Below, piece by piece: positions 47,936 through 58,195 of a DNA stretch of 64,000 nucleotides (positions are counted from its first letter, which is position 1; each line of letters opens with the position of its first letter). A program made the translations under genes and the position numbers. The notes under the pieces were generated by a model. The model made no database searches, was not told the origin of the DNA, and worked only from the letters and a program-made list of their open reading frames with translations. The DNA comes from Cryptomeria japonica (lineage: Eukaryota; Streptophyta; Pinopsida; Cupressales; Cupressaceae): the NCBI RefSeq assembly GCF_030272615.1, contig NC_081410.1, forward strand, positions 128,579,640 through 128,643,639. Reading direction: 5' to 3'.

Positions 47936-48864
47936 TGTTGGCAATTGGCACTCATCTGGTGGATACTGATGCGTGAATAATGGTCTAGGGTTGTCATTGA
48001 TGGCAACTCTTCACGAAAATCCTATCTAATAATTATGAATTTTGGTAACCGGAAGTGAATGTGATCTGATGACAGATAACCGGTATTTCAGGATAAGCAG
48101 AGTAGTTTTGGTCGAGAAGATTTCCGGTGATTGCGGTGGTTAGATTAGAGAATGAGATGATAGGACCGACATATAGAAACCTTTTGGACACTATTTAGTT
48201 GATCCGCATGTGTTTTTGGTGATCTTATTTGAGCCGACACCCAATTGCATGTTACATTGTATATTGTGCTTGGCCGACTTAATGAATGTTTATTTTGTGG
48301 TTGTGGATATATATAACTAATGAATAAGATCTTTTTGTATGATCATTTGAGTGAGTTGTGATCGAGAAATACTTTTGGTACAGTTTCATGTGCACATTCT
48401 TGATTCGATAGCTGTCTGAGAAGCAAAATAGAGCATAGTTGTAGAGAAGATACAGTCAGAGTTTTTGCACTTAACCGGAACTCATCCAAGCATTGTTTGA
48501 TGCTATTTTGGAGCTCAATAATTGTATTTATCATTGTAATTGATTTGTAAGTTAGTGAGACTTCCATATTGTAATTGAACCTTTGGTTCTAGGTGGTGTG
48601 CCTGAATACAAGTGCATTCCCCTCATGTAATATTTATGTACTCCTGATCATAGTATATGAATATTGTGGGTTCCAATCCCACCGTGGTTTTTCTCTTTTT
48701 AGGTTTCCACGTAAAAATTCTGGAGTTATGGTTTTGTGGTTGATTATCTTGTGTTTTTCATTTTCTTTTCTTGCATTTTCTTCTGGTGGTTTGAGAATAA
48801 GTTTGAAAGTTTATTTACCAGTAGAAAACTTATTCACTCCCCCTCTTAGTGTTCCTAGATTACA
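47936..48864 (+). repeat. 5' LTR of element F
   Basis: 929 bp. TATA-like TATATATAA at 48308-48316. Its 3' part has a conserved Copia look (TTTCCACGTAAAAATTCTGG, then CCCCCTCTTAGTGTTCCTAG). It pairs with 61724-62645. Confidence 0.9.
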
Positions 48865-48869
48865 ATAAT

Positions 48870-48881
48870 TGGTATCAAAGC
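48870..48881 (+). promoter_or_regulatory. Primer-binding site of element F (initiator tRNA-Met type)
   Basis: TGGTATCAAAGC, five bases after the LTR end. Confidence 0.85.
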
Positions 48882-48889
48882 CTAGTTCC

Positions 48890-49960
48890 TCTGAGGAAGC
48901 CTAACCGCTTGAGGAAGGTCCGAGAGATTGAATCAATGATTCTGGTTTCCAGAGACAACTTTGTGTGGCACTTGAGGATCTTGATGCAACAAGAAATGAA
49001 ATAAGTTCCTTAAAGAGAAACCTGAATGCAGCTGAAGATTTCATTAATAATTTGAAAGATCAAGTGAACACTTCAAGAGACAAGAGAAAGAGTTGATGGA
49101 CAAGCTGAAGGAGAAAGAAAATCAAAGCATGGAAAATCCGGACAAAGTTGATGAATGTGACAAGATTTCTAGAAAGAATGTTGTATTAAAGAATGAGATG
49201 CAATCCATTGTGATGAAGCTGACTAAGGAGATTGAAGATTGAAATAATAATGAAGAAAGTTTTACTTAATCATTGAAGGACAGGGTAGATGAATGCTTCA
49301 GGCTTACCTATGAGAATGATCAGTTGAATCTTGAGTTGACACAATCAAGGAATAATGGTCAAGAAATTGAAAGACATAGTGTTACCCTAAGAGATGAACT
49401 TGCTACTGCAAATGAATACAAAGACAAATTTAATGCCAACTCAGCAAGGCTTGATGAGATGCTAGAAAGTCAGAGACATGGAAAAGATATGCGAGGACTT
49501 GGATTTGAGAAAGGTGAATCCTCTAGTTCTGGACAAAGCAATGCAAAGACTAATCATAAGAAGAGCAAGACTCCTCTGATAAGACAACCTAATGCCCACA
49601 AATTCAACGGTAGATGTTTTACTTGCAATAAATTTGGTCATATGACAAATCAATGCAGAAGTAGGATGAATAATGGAATGAATGATATGAAAAATGGTCC
49701 TACCTTTACTGGTCAGTGTTTCATATGCAATAATTTTGGTCACAAGTCAAACATGTGTAGAGAAATCATGAACAATTTTCAAAATAAGAGATGTTATGCT
49801 TGTGGGTGTTTGGACATATCTCTAACCAATGCAAGATGAGACCAAATCAAATGAATTTCAGACCTATGTAGAGAAATGTTGTTTTTTGTGCATGAAACAA
49901 AACCAATCACATTGCAAAGTATTGTAGAAGCAAGAATAATGCACTGGTAAACAAAGGTAA
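48890..49960 (+). pseudogene. Copia-type gag remnant of F: coiled coil plus serial zinc knuckles
   Basis: The first 350 bp read as broken coiled-coil fragments (DLDATRNEISSLKRNLNAAE). A clean frame of 188 codons (49273-49839) follows with more heptad-like sequence, then LDEMLESQRHGKDMRGLGFE, a phrase typical of Copia gag C-termini. Zinc knuckles CFTCNKFGHMTNQC (about 49616-49657) and CFICNNFGHKSNMC (about 49718-49759) are intact C-X2-C-X4-H-X4-C. A third begins CYACG near 49795 but a one-base shift breaks it after Gly, and a fourth-like CMKQN fragment follows near 49890. Gag would bind nucleic acid in the particle. Stops upstream show it is not functional. Confidence 0.8.
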
Positions 49961-50320
49961 ATTGGATGAGAAAGGCAAGGCAAAGTAGAAGAAATCAAGG
50001 ACAAACATGGAATATGTGGGATATAAAAGACGAATGCAAGGTAGATAGTAGATCCACACCTGAATCCGATGTAGGGTCTTCATTCGGTAACTAAGGCTTT
50101 TGGCCTTAAGGGTTGTCATCTTCATGCTAAATATTGTAGACCCCCTTGGAGAGATCTATGATCAATCAATGTTGATTGCAGATGCTTGGAGATGATTAAC
50201 TAGAATTCTTCTTGCCAATCTTGGAATCCGATAGAATGGATTATGCTGAACAGGACATCTGGTTGAACTTTAAAATGGCATTTATTTCAACTTAAAGTTA
50301 GGGTTTGTGAAGTTAAAAAG
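49961..50320 (+). other. F internal sequence upstream of D
   Basis: No coding signal survives. It ends GTTAGGGTTTGTGAAGTTAAAAAG at the D insertion site; AAAAG is the target duplicated by D. Confidence 0.5.
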
Positions 50321-51511
50321 TGTAGCGTCCTAAAATTGCAACACTTGCAATTTCGACTGCATTTCGGTCTTCACGATGGCGACGCAACACGCAACCTGAA
50401 TGGAGACCCTGAAACTTGCTCACGACACTAAAAACTGCATTTTTCAAGCACCTTGGCCTGAACCTCCTTGCACCCTGCTGTCCCGGGAGGTGGGACCAGA
50501 GCACCCAGCGCCCTGGTCCCTGGGTCCTATTTTGGGCCCGGTCTCCTAAGGGGTCTCGGGTCTTTTTGTTTGCAATTTGGAAATTATCTTTCCTGGTCGG
50601 CCTAAGGTCGGGAAAATCAGTCTATCAGCCCTAAATGACAAGTATATAAACTACATTTTCCTCTTTCATTCGACATGATGGAAAAGGCGTGGAAATTATA
50701 CTCAAGCATTCAAGCATTCAAGCATTCCTTCAAGCAATTGATCATTTCAAGTCTCCATTCAAGGCTAAGTGTGCATTCAAGACAAGGATTCAACCATTGA
50801 AGAGGAGATCACATACTACATGCTACAACATACAACATACAACATCTAAACCTTCGCACATAAGGATACAAACATCCTTAGAACAAGGTATTAGTACTTG
50901 TTTTACATACATTTACATTTACAGCACTTGCTCATTTCTTGGTTAATTCCAAAACCGGGGTTTGACCTAAAGGCAAACCCCTAATCCCTAACCCCCCAAT
51001 CATCTTCGCTTTTCTGTGTGTAGGTTGCAGGTACGCAGCTGAAATTGAAGATCTGGAATCCTTGTGCAGAGACGAACAGATCCCCCTTCATTTCGTGGAT
51101 TTTTTGGAGGACCGTGGCGTCGGGCGCCATCGTCCCGACAACTTTTGCTCAAATTTGCAGGACAGCGCCGTATCGACATTTTACTGCTAATTCCAGGTCC
51201 GCAGCTTCATACTGTATTCCTATCTCAGTTTATAAGTGAATCTTTATCACTTTCTATGCATGCTTAGCTTAATTCTCCTATCAACATTCTTTACAAAAGA
51301 GGGTAGCCTTGCTGTCTTAACCCTTGAAACACATTTAGCATCCAATCTTGCATTGCGTGGGATTGGATCTTATGGGTTTCAACCCCTCTTTTGAATGTAA
51401 AGTCTCTCCCCTAAGTGAAAACCATCGAATCCTAGCGAACTTCCCTTCTCTCTCCTCAGAGTTGGAAGAGGGGAGAACAACTAGGGTTCGATCGCGATTT
51501 TCCGCTTTACA
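50321..51511 (+). repeat. 5' LTR of element D
   Basis: TGTAGCGTCCTAAAATTG to TTTCCGCTTTACA. Close to the right LTR, with equal length. It contains the degenerate GGACCGTGGCGTCGGGCGCC core near 51110-51130 and GCACCCAGCGCCCTGGTCCC near 50500. Confidence 0.97.
50643..50650 (+). promoter_or_regulatory. TATA box in D 5' LTR
   Basis: TATATAAA, 323 bp into the LTR and followed by a pyrimidine-rich CTACATTTTCCTCTTTCATTC. It is identical at 57188-57195 in the 3' LTR. Confidence 0.75.
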
Positions 51512-51514
51512 TTT

Positions 51515-51532
51515 TGGTGAACCCGACATGAA
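51515..51532 (+). promoter_or_regulatory. Primer-binding site of element D
   Basis: TGGTGAACCCGACATGAA, three bases after the LTR. It is the same as the PBS of A except one base. Confidence 0.85.
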
Positions 51533-52682
51533 CATCCTTTCTGATTTTTCATGCTTAGATCTGAAAAAATTGATTACATTTCCATGTTTGATCTTTTGCA
51601 AAATTTTAGAGGTGATTGCATAAAAACCCTAAATTTTCTTTTTAAGTAATTGAACCTGCGAAATGTCTAAATGTTAATGCCTGTTTTAGATCTGCCCTTC
51701 TATTACAAATTTTCAATTCATATTTGTGCTTTAATTCTGAAAATTAAGTGGTTAAATGTCAAAACCCTAATTTTTGAAACCCTCTTGATTCAACCTTTGT
51801 CCGACAATTTCACTGATCAAAACATCTCCAAATCAGCTGTAACTTTGGATTCCGCAATAAAATCACAATATCTTTCATCCCTGAAAATTTGGAAAAAAGT
51901 TGCGAGGACCGTGGCGCCGAGCGCCATCGTCCCCGACATTTTTTCTGAAATTTCGGGAGCGAGATCTTACTGTATTTTCCTGCTAAAATCCAGAATTTTG
52001 GCTGATTTTATCAATTTTAACACCTTCAAAATAACAGTCAAAGTTGGTCTTGTGATTGCTTGGATTAAGGCTTCTAAACATTTAAAAATCATTGAAATTG
52101 AAATTTTGTGTCAAAATTGTGTTCTTACTGTCCTAAATCTGAAAAGTGTGTTATCATTCATTAAAAATTTCAGTGCTTTATTCAAATTCTTGCATTTTGT
52201 GACTTTTGAAATTAAGTGCTTAATTACAACAACTTTGATTTCCGCTTTCAAAATTGAATTTTGCGTGAAATTGAGTCAATTTTCAAATTTCAAAATTTGC
52301 ATTGCTCTTGACATTCCCTCTAAAATCATAAAATTCAAAATTTCAGTTTCCCTCTCTTTTTCAAAATTCAAATTTTGCATTTTTCGACAATCTTGGTAGG
52401 GTTCAATTTCGAGATTGCAACTTTAATTTGGCCTATCTACAGATCGTAAAATCACTCAATTTTTTCAAATTAGCTCTAAAATCATCATACCTTTCATCCC
52501 TACAAATTTCGAAAAAAGTTGCAAGGACTGTGTTGCACTCCGGGCGCCACGGTCCCAGGCATTTTTTCTGAAATTTTGGGAGACTGTTGTGATTGCATTT
52601 AACAGCTTAAATCCAGAAAATTGGCTGATTTTACTGAAAATTGGTACCTCTAAATTCAAAATCTTCTCTCTCTTTCTAGTGC
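51533..52682 (+). other. 5' leader of element D with two copies of the shared module
   Basis: 1.15 kb between PBS and gag ATG. Two copies of the module shared with the A LTR lie at 51815-51966 and 52450-52585. The part between is rich in TTCAAAATT-type words. A 242-codon open frame (51671-52399) is Phe/Lys/Ile/Ser-rich with no domain and is probably a base-composition effect. Confidence 0.75.
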
Positions 52683-55600
52683 ATGAGTTTTACAACAATA
52701 AGCCCTACTTACACTATTCCCGTTAGACGAAGCCGTAGAATTAAGTCTTTCCAAGGTTTAACTACTGAGGAGATGGAACCTAATTTGAATAGCCTTTTTA
52801 ATGAGGACATGGGTAATTCCTCTAATCCTCCTAATGATGAAGAAGCTCTCCATGAGGTTTCTATTGAACAACTCTCGAAATTGGATAACCAATTTGACGA
52901 TTTTCGACAATGGATGTCTCAAGAATACCCTGATAGTCAAGCTCTTCCTTTAATTGAGGGTCTAAAACGTATGCTTCAAAGTGATAAGAATGGAATTGAT
53001 ATTTTGTGTGGTATTGCACACATTGTGGATTCGAATGTGATGCCTATGAAGAGTTGTGCTGAAAATTTAGGTTATACACAACCTCCTACTCAAGCCAATC
53101 ATTCTATTCCTTTGACAACTCCTATTGCTAGTATACCTACCTTTACATCAAACATCATGGCTACTTCTATACAAGACATTCCTCCCGTGATTAGTAGTCA
53201 TGGGGGCAACCCTTCTTCTTCAATTAACCCTCTTCCTTCATTCAATCCGACTTCTTCATTCATTCCTTCAATGAGTGTCCCTATTATATTTCCACAAATG
53301 AACACGACGCAAGGGGGCAATTCATTTAACCATTCTATCCCTCCTTGTAGTATTCCTCCTGTCCAATCATCTCCTATGACTAATTATCATAGAGTCCCAC
53401 CACCTTACTCTTTACCTTCTTTCAATAACATAACACCTCCATCTCAATCTAACACATCCAATATGAACTCTTCGACCGAAGCGACCATTAACAATCTTGC
53501 ACAAACTGTCTCTTCTTTACAGCAACAAATTGCCTCTATGAATCAATCTAAGTTTAGTGTGCCCACATTTGATGTTGCGAGCCCACTTTCTCTTGACATT
53601 GTTCGAGCTATCCCTCCTAAACATGTTGAAATCCCGCATTTGGAACTTTATAATGGTAAAGGAGATCCTCTAACACATGTTAAGACTTTTCAAACAATAT
53701 GTACCGATTTTGCTTATGACCAAAGGTTGCTTGCAAAACTATTCACTAGAACATTAAGAGACAAAGCCCTACAATGGTATTGCTCGTTGCCTTCTTATTC
53801 TATTACTTCTTTCGAACAACTTGCAAATGCTTTCATTCAACAATTTCAAAACAATATAAGTCCTAAAGTTACTTTGATTGATTTAATGCATTGTAAACAA
53901 GGTGTTAAAGAAAAAGTGACTGATTTCATTGGTAGATATAAGCATTTGTATGCTCAAATTTCTTTTCCAGTGCCTGACAATGATATTCAAAGAATCTTTA
54001 TTTCTAATTTACAAAAAGATATTCGAGACAAACTTCTGTTTTCTGAGTTTACTTCTTTCCAACAGTTGTGTGCCACTCTTCACAATTATCAACTGACTGT
54101 AAGTCAAATGGAACAATCACATCCTATGGCTCCGAGTGATAAGGGTGATAGCAGTCAACAACCATTTGGGAAGTTTAAACCGAACAGAGATTCCATCAAA
54201 TTCAATGAAAACATCATCAACAACAATGTGAATGCAGCATCAGGTGTGCCTCCTATTTCTAAATTTTTCAAGAAAGAAAGAAAGTATACTCCTTTGAATG
54301 AATCATTGCATAGTATTATGAATAAGTTATTGGAACAAAATATGCTTACTCTTCCTCCTATAAGACAAATTGATCTTGCAAAGATTACTTCACCTTATTT
54401 TGATAACAAATCTTTTTGTCAATTTCACCGTCAGCCTGGGCATGATACTGAAAAATGTTTTTCTTTAAAAGGTAAAATTCAAGATTTGATTGATAACAAT
54501 ACTATCTCTGTTTCTGGTGTGAATGATAAAGGCAACACATCTGTAGCTCCTCCTAACCAAAATCTTCAGATTTTCACTGATCCATTGCCTTCTCATACCT
54601 CTAATGCAATTGAGGCTAATGATTCCTCTCTCTCATCCAATGGTCTGGTGTCTATGACTCCGAATGTGATTAACTTTGTAGAGCAGCAAGAAATCCCTAA
54701 AGAACCTTCCATCACATTTGATTCCAGTGAAACCATTAGGGCACCTGATGGTCCTTTATACATAGTTGCAAAAGTTAAGAATACACCTTGCCGTGGAGTG
54801 CTTATTGATCCTTCGTGCATGATTAATGTTATTACTGAAGAATTTCTTTTTACTTTGCAATTGAATCAAGTGATATATGACAAAACAGATGTGATTGTGA
54901 AATTATTTGATGCATTTTCTTCTCCTGCAATTGGTTCTATTACTTTGCCTATTGAGGTCCATAACAAATCTCTTGATGTGAACTTTGCTATTATTCCATC
55001 TTCCGAACAATTTCGTGTGAAGCTTGGCTATCCTTGGCTATCTTCCATGAAAGCTATTGCTTCTCCGATCCACAAGTGTTTGAAATTTCCCCATAATGGT
55101 GAAGTTGTTACTGTCAATCATAGTCTCTTTAAACCAGCTGAAAGAACCTCTAGTGTTCCTATTGATTACTTTTGGCCTAAACAATTCCAATCTCTTCCTC
55201 CACGAAGTGATCATCTTTTCAAATCTTATCAAAAGTGGAAAACAGATATGATCCTATCTCTAAGTGAACCTAGAGCACCTAAACTTGATATTCCTATCAT
55301 TCTTGAGAAGGAAGTTCTTCCTTTGAAAGATAAAACTAATGTCTTTCCTCAAGAAGATTCTCAACCCATCCCTATGGATGTGACTATGTCTATACCTAAT
55401 AAACTTCCTAAGAGTAGACCTATACCTCCTCGTCATGATGGACTTGGTCTTCTCCCTAAACCAAAAATTCCTCCTTTATATGGAGCAGTTCCTCCTCCTT
55501 CTTTTTATAGAGAGAAGAGACCTTCTTCTTCTCCTATTATCCAGCCTAAGAGACCACAACCTAAACACCCAAGTGCTAAGGATGAGAACATTCCTCCTCC

Positions 55601-56126
55601 TCAGTCTTCTCCACTTCCTACTAAGACTAGACGAAATCGTTCTGCACGTGAACGCCGACGAAAGCGTCATCTTAGAGCTCAGGCAGCTGCTTCTCAAACT
55701 TTGCAATCTCCAAAAACACCTTCAACAAGCATTATTCCATTTTGTCCTCAGCCGGAAATTGAGCCGAAATCTCCTAAACATAAGATGCATGATGGTCTTG
55801 ATCCGGTGCGAGTTAAAGATCCTATTTTTATAAATCTTGATGATGATATGGATGAACATGTTATTCATGATGAAAATGTTACTCCTCTTGCTTCTGATAG
55901 TGAATATGAACTTGTTGATGTCGATAACCATTTATCTAATGAATTTTCTAAAGCACTTATCCTAGCTCCTAGACAAGAACAATGTGGCTCGGAACATGAA
56001 CATAGCCCTTGTTTGGATCTTGTGATAGCTCCATCTGCTGTGTTGGATGTTCCTCCTATAGCGTGTTCCCTGCCTTCCCGAAACATTGATCAGCAAGATC
56101 GGGGGGTAGATGACATGCTAGACTAG
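52683..56126 (+). CDS. Gag polyprotein of element D with inactive protease-like domain
   Basis: Intact 1147-codon ORF with ATG at 52683. Residues 1-300 are acidic, then Pro/Ser-rich. The Retrotrans_gag core spans about 316-470, with LYNGKGDPLTHVKTFQTI, ALQWYCSLPSYSITSFEQLA and DLMHCKQGVKEKVTDFIGRY. A knuckle-like CQFHRQPGHDTEKC sits near 578-591 (C-X2-H-X4-H-X4-C). A retropepsin-fold region follows (about 670-800): GVLIDPSCMINVITEEF aligns with the B protease VLIDGGARLNIC, so the catalytic Asp is kept but Gly is replaced (Asp-Pro-Ser). VKLGYPWLSSMKA matches the LLGRPWIH strand. The tail (850-1147) is Pro-rich, then strongly basic (RRNRSARERRRKRHLRAQ near 985-1002), then acidic. Gag would form particles and bind RNA. 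The ORF has no pol, so cleavage and cDNA synthesis must come from elsewhere. Confidence 0.95.
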   Translation: MSFTTISPTYTIPVRRSRRIKSFQGLTTEEMEPNLNSLFNEDMGNSSNPPNDEEALHEVSIEQLSKLDNQFDDFRQWMSQEYPDSQALPLIEGLKRMLQSDKNGIDILCGIAHIVDSNVMPMKSCAENLGYTQPPTQANHSIPLTTPIASIPTFTSNIMATSIQDIPPVISSHGGNPSSSINPLPSFNPTSSFIPSMSVPIIFPQMNTTQGGNSFNHSIPPCSIPPVQSSPMTNYHRVPPPYSLPSFNNITPPSQSNTSNMNSSTEATINNLAQTVSSLQQQIASMNQSKFSVPTFDVASPLSLDIVRAIPPKHVEIPHLELYNGKGDPLTHVKTFQTICTDFAYDQRLLAKLFTRTLRDKALQWYCSLPSYSITSFEQLANAFIQQFQNNISPKVTLIDLMHCKQGVKEKVTDFIGRYKHLYAQISFPVPDNDIQRIFISNLQKDIRDKLLFSEFTSFQQLCATLHNYQLTVSQMEQSHPMAPSDKGDSSQQPFGKFKPNRDSIKFNENIINNNVNAASGVPPISKFFKKERKYTPLNESLHSIMNKLLEQNMLTLPPIRQIDLAKITSPYFDNKSFCQFHRQPGHDTEKCFSLKGKIQDLIDNNTISVSGVNDKGNTSVAPPNQNLQIFTDPLPSHTSNAIEANDSSLSSNGLVSMTPNVINFVEQQEIPKEPSITFDSSETIRAPDGPLYIVAKVKNTPCRGVLIDPSCMINVITEEFLFTLQLNQVIYDKTDVIVKLFDAFSSPAIGSITLPIEVHNKSLDVNFAIIPSSEQFRVKLGYPWLSSMKAIASPIHKCLKFPHNGEVVTVNHSLFKPAERTSSVPIDYFWPKQFQSLPPRSDHLFKSYQKWKTDMILSLSEPRAPKLDIPIILEKEVLPLKDKTNVFPQEDSQPIPMDVTMSIPNKLPKSRPIPPRHDGLGLLPKPKIPPLYGAVPPPSFYREKRPSSSPIIQPKRPQPKHPSAKDENIPPPQSSPLPTKTRRNRSARERRRKRHLRAQAAASQTLQSPKTPSTSIIPFCPQPEIEPKSPKHKMHDGLDPVRVKDPIFINLDDDMDEHVIHDENVTPLASDSEYELVDVDNHLSNEFSKALILAPRQEQCGSEHEHSPCLDLVIAPSAVLDVPPIACSLPSRNIDQQDRGVDDMLD

Positions 56127-56847
56127 TTACATTAGCATAGCAGATTCTCTCCCCCTCTCTTTTGTTACTTCTTCTATATGTTATTCTCATTCTTCTATTT
56201 GTTGTCCTTGGTGTTGTCTACTTGAGGACGATGCAAAGCATTGAGATCTCTCGATCTCTCTCATGTTGACTCAAAAGACACATGTGTTCCCTTCTTCTAG
56301 GTGACCTTCCTTGATTGGGGAATGAAGAACAATTATGCATACATACATATGATATATATACATGAATTATCATACAGCATACTGACCCCGAGGAAAGCGA
56401 AGTCACCTCGTGCTTTGTGTTTTGTGTCTATTATCCTTGGGCTTATCTCACACTTGGGGGCTAAATCCTTGCGATAACGTGCTCCTTTCTCATTTCTTAT
56501 GTGTATCACTACGTTAAAACAATCACCCCCGGTGAGGCGTGTGCGATCGCTTTAACGTAGGGGGGCATACATCCCGTTCATATCTTTTCAAGATACTTGA
56601 AAATTTCTTGGCAAATTTAACCTTGCCTTGAAAATTTTTGATATCTTTCTTGCATGACTCATAGTGAGGGAATCTTACTACTGACAGTCATGGTTCTCTC
56701 TCGTGATCTTCCCTTTTACTTTTTCAATCGAAGTCGTAAGATCCTTAGTCCACTGGGGGCTTGGTGTATCTTGCCTCCTTGACGTGGTGAAAGTCTTTCA
56801 ATGTTGTTTCCTTGTACTTTACCGGAAGTATGAGCATACATACTCCC
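56127..56847 (+). other. 3' untranslated region of element D
   Basis: No gene on either strand. It aligns with the 3' region of C and, more weakly, with that of A (GGGGGGCATA block near 56562). Two GGGGGCT phrases (56455, 56755) precede the PPT. Confidence 0.65.
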
Positions 56848-56865
56848 GCTAAAGTGGGGGCTAAA
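56848..56865 (+). promoter_or_regulatory. Polypurine tract of element D
   Basis: GCTAAAGTGGGGGCTAAA next to the 3' LTR, identical to the tract of A. Confidence 0.92.
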
Positions 56866-58056
56866 TGTAGCGTCCTAAAATTGTGACACTTGCAATTTCG
56901 ACTGCATTTCGGTCTTCACGATGGCGACGCAACACGCAACCTGAATGGAGACCCTGAAACTTGCTCATGACACTGAAAACTGCATTTTTCAAGCACCTTG
57001 GCCTGAACCTCCTTGCACCCTGCTGTCCTGGGAGGTGGGACCAGAGCGCCCAGCGCCCTGGTCCCTGGGTCCTATTTTGGGCCCGGTCTCCTAAGGGGTC
57101 TCGGGTCTTTTTGTTTGCAATTTGGAAATTATCTTTCCTGGTCAGCCTAAGGTCGGGAAAATCAGTCTATTAGCCCTAAATGACAAGTATATAAACTACA
57201 TTTTCCTCTTTCATTCGACATGATGGAAAAGGCGTGGAAATTATACTCAAGCATTCAAGCATTCAAGCATTCCTTCAAGCAATTGATCATTTCAAGTCTC
57301 CATTCAAGGCTAAGTGTGCATTCAAGACAAGGATTCAACCATTGAAGAGGAGATCACATACTACATGCTACAACATACAACATACAACATCTAAACCTTC
57401 GCACATAAGGATACAAACATCCTTAGAACAAGGTATTAGTACTTGTTTTACATACATTTACATTTACAGCACTTGCTCATTTCTTGGTTAATTCCAAAAC
57501 CGGGGTTTGACCTAAAGGCAAACCCCTAATCTCTAACCCCCCAATCGTCTTCGCTTTTCTGTGTGTAGGTTGCAGGTACGCGGCTGAAATTGAAGATCTG
57601 GAATCCTTGTGCAGAGACGAACAGATCCCCCTTCGTTTTGCGGATTTTTCGGAGGACCGTGGCGTCGGGCGCCATCGTCCCGACAACTTTTGCTCAAATT
57701 TGCAGGACAGCGCCGTATCGACATTTTACTGCTAATTCCAGGTCCGCAGCTTCATACTGTATTCCTATCTCAGTTTATAAGCGAATCTTTATCACTTTCT
57801 ATGCATGCTTAGCTTAATTCTCCTATCAACATTCTTTACAAAAGAGGGTAGCCTTGCTGTCTTAACCCTTGAAACACATTTAGCATCCAATCTTGCATTG
57901 CGTGGGATTGGATCTTATGGGTTTCAACCCCTCTTTTGAATGTAAAGTCTCTCCCCTAAGTGAAAACCATCGAATCCTAGCGAACCTCCCTTCTCTCTCC
58001 TCGGAGTTGGAAGAGGGGAGAACAACTAGGGTTCGATCGCGATTTTCTGCTTTACA
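56866..58056 (+). repeat. 3' LTR of element D
   Basis: 1191 bp, the same length as the 5' LTR. Differences seen by eye include CA to TG at 56884-56885 and four changes near 57634-57651. TATA at 57188-57195. Followed by TSD AAAAG. Confidence 0.97.
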
Positions 58057-58195
58057 AAAAGGGAAAAAATATTAATCATTTCTCACATTGCGAACAAAGA
58101 GTTGAAGTTGCAGAGCGAGGCGAACCAGTTTCCAAGGTGATGGAAAGGCTTGAGGCGATCTGAAAAGGATTTCTTGTGCATCTGACAGAAGAAAG
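58057..58195 (+). other. F sequence downstream of D, leader-like stretch before ORF
   Basis: GC-richer than its surroundings and free of long frames. It resembles an mRNA 5' leader running into the ATG at 58196, and may be the upstream part of a captured transcript. Inference only. Confidence 0.35.

Larger units (their letters stand above)
50321..58056 (+). mobile_element. Element D: young gag-only LTR retrotransposon
   Basis: LTRs 50321-51511 and 56866-58056 are both 1191 bp, with TSD AAAAG (50316-50320 and 58057-58061). PBS at 51515 and PPT at 56848-56865 are intact. The only large ORF encodes a gag polyprotein of 1147 residues. No RT, RNase H or integrase remnants are found between it and the PPT. 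About 20 differences between the LTRs, all transitions by eye, indicate a recent insertion, so the gag-only structure was transposition-competent, presumably using enzymes supplied in trans. Confidence 0.97.

Noticed and set aside
51671..52399. 242-codon ORF in the D leader
   Set aside because: Phe/Lys/Ile/Ser-rich, no domain, spans one copy of a non-coding module also found in the A LTR; likely chance, although an upstream ORF cannot be excluded.
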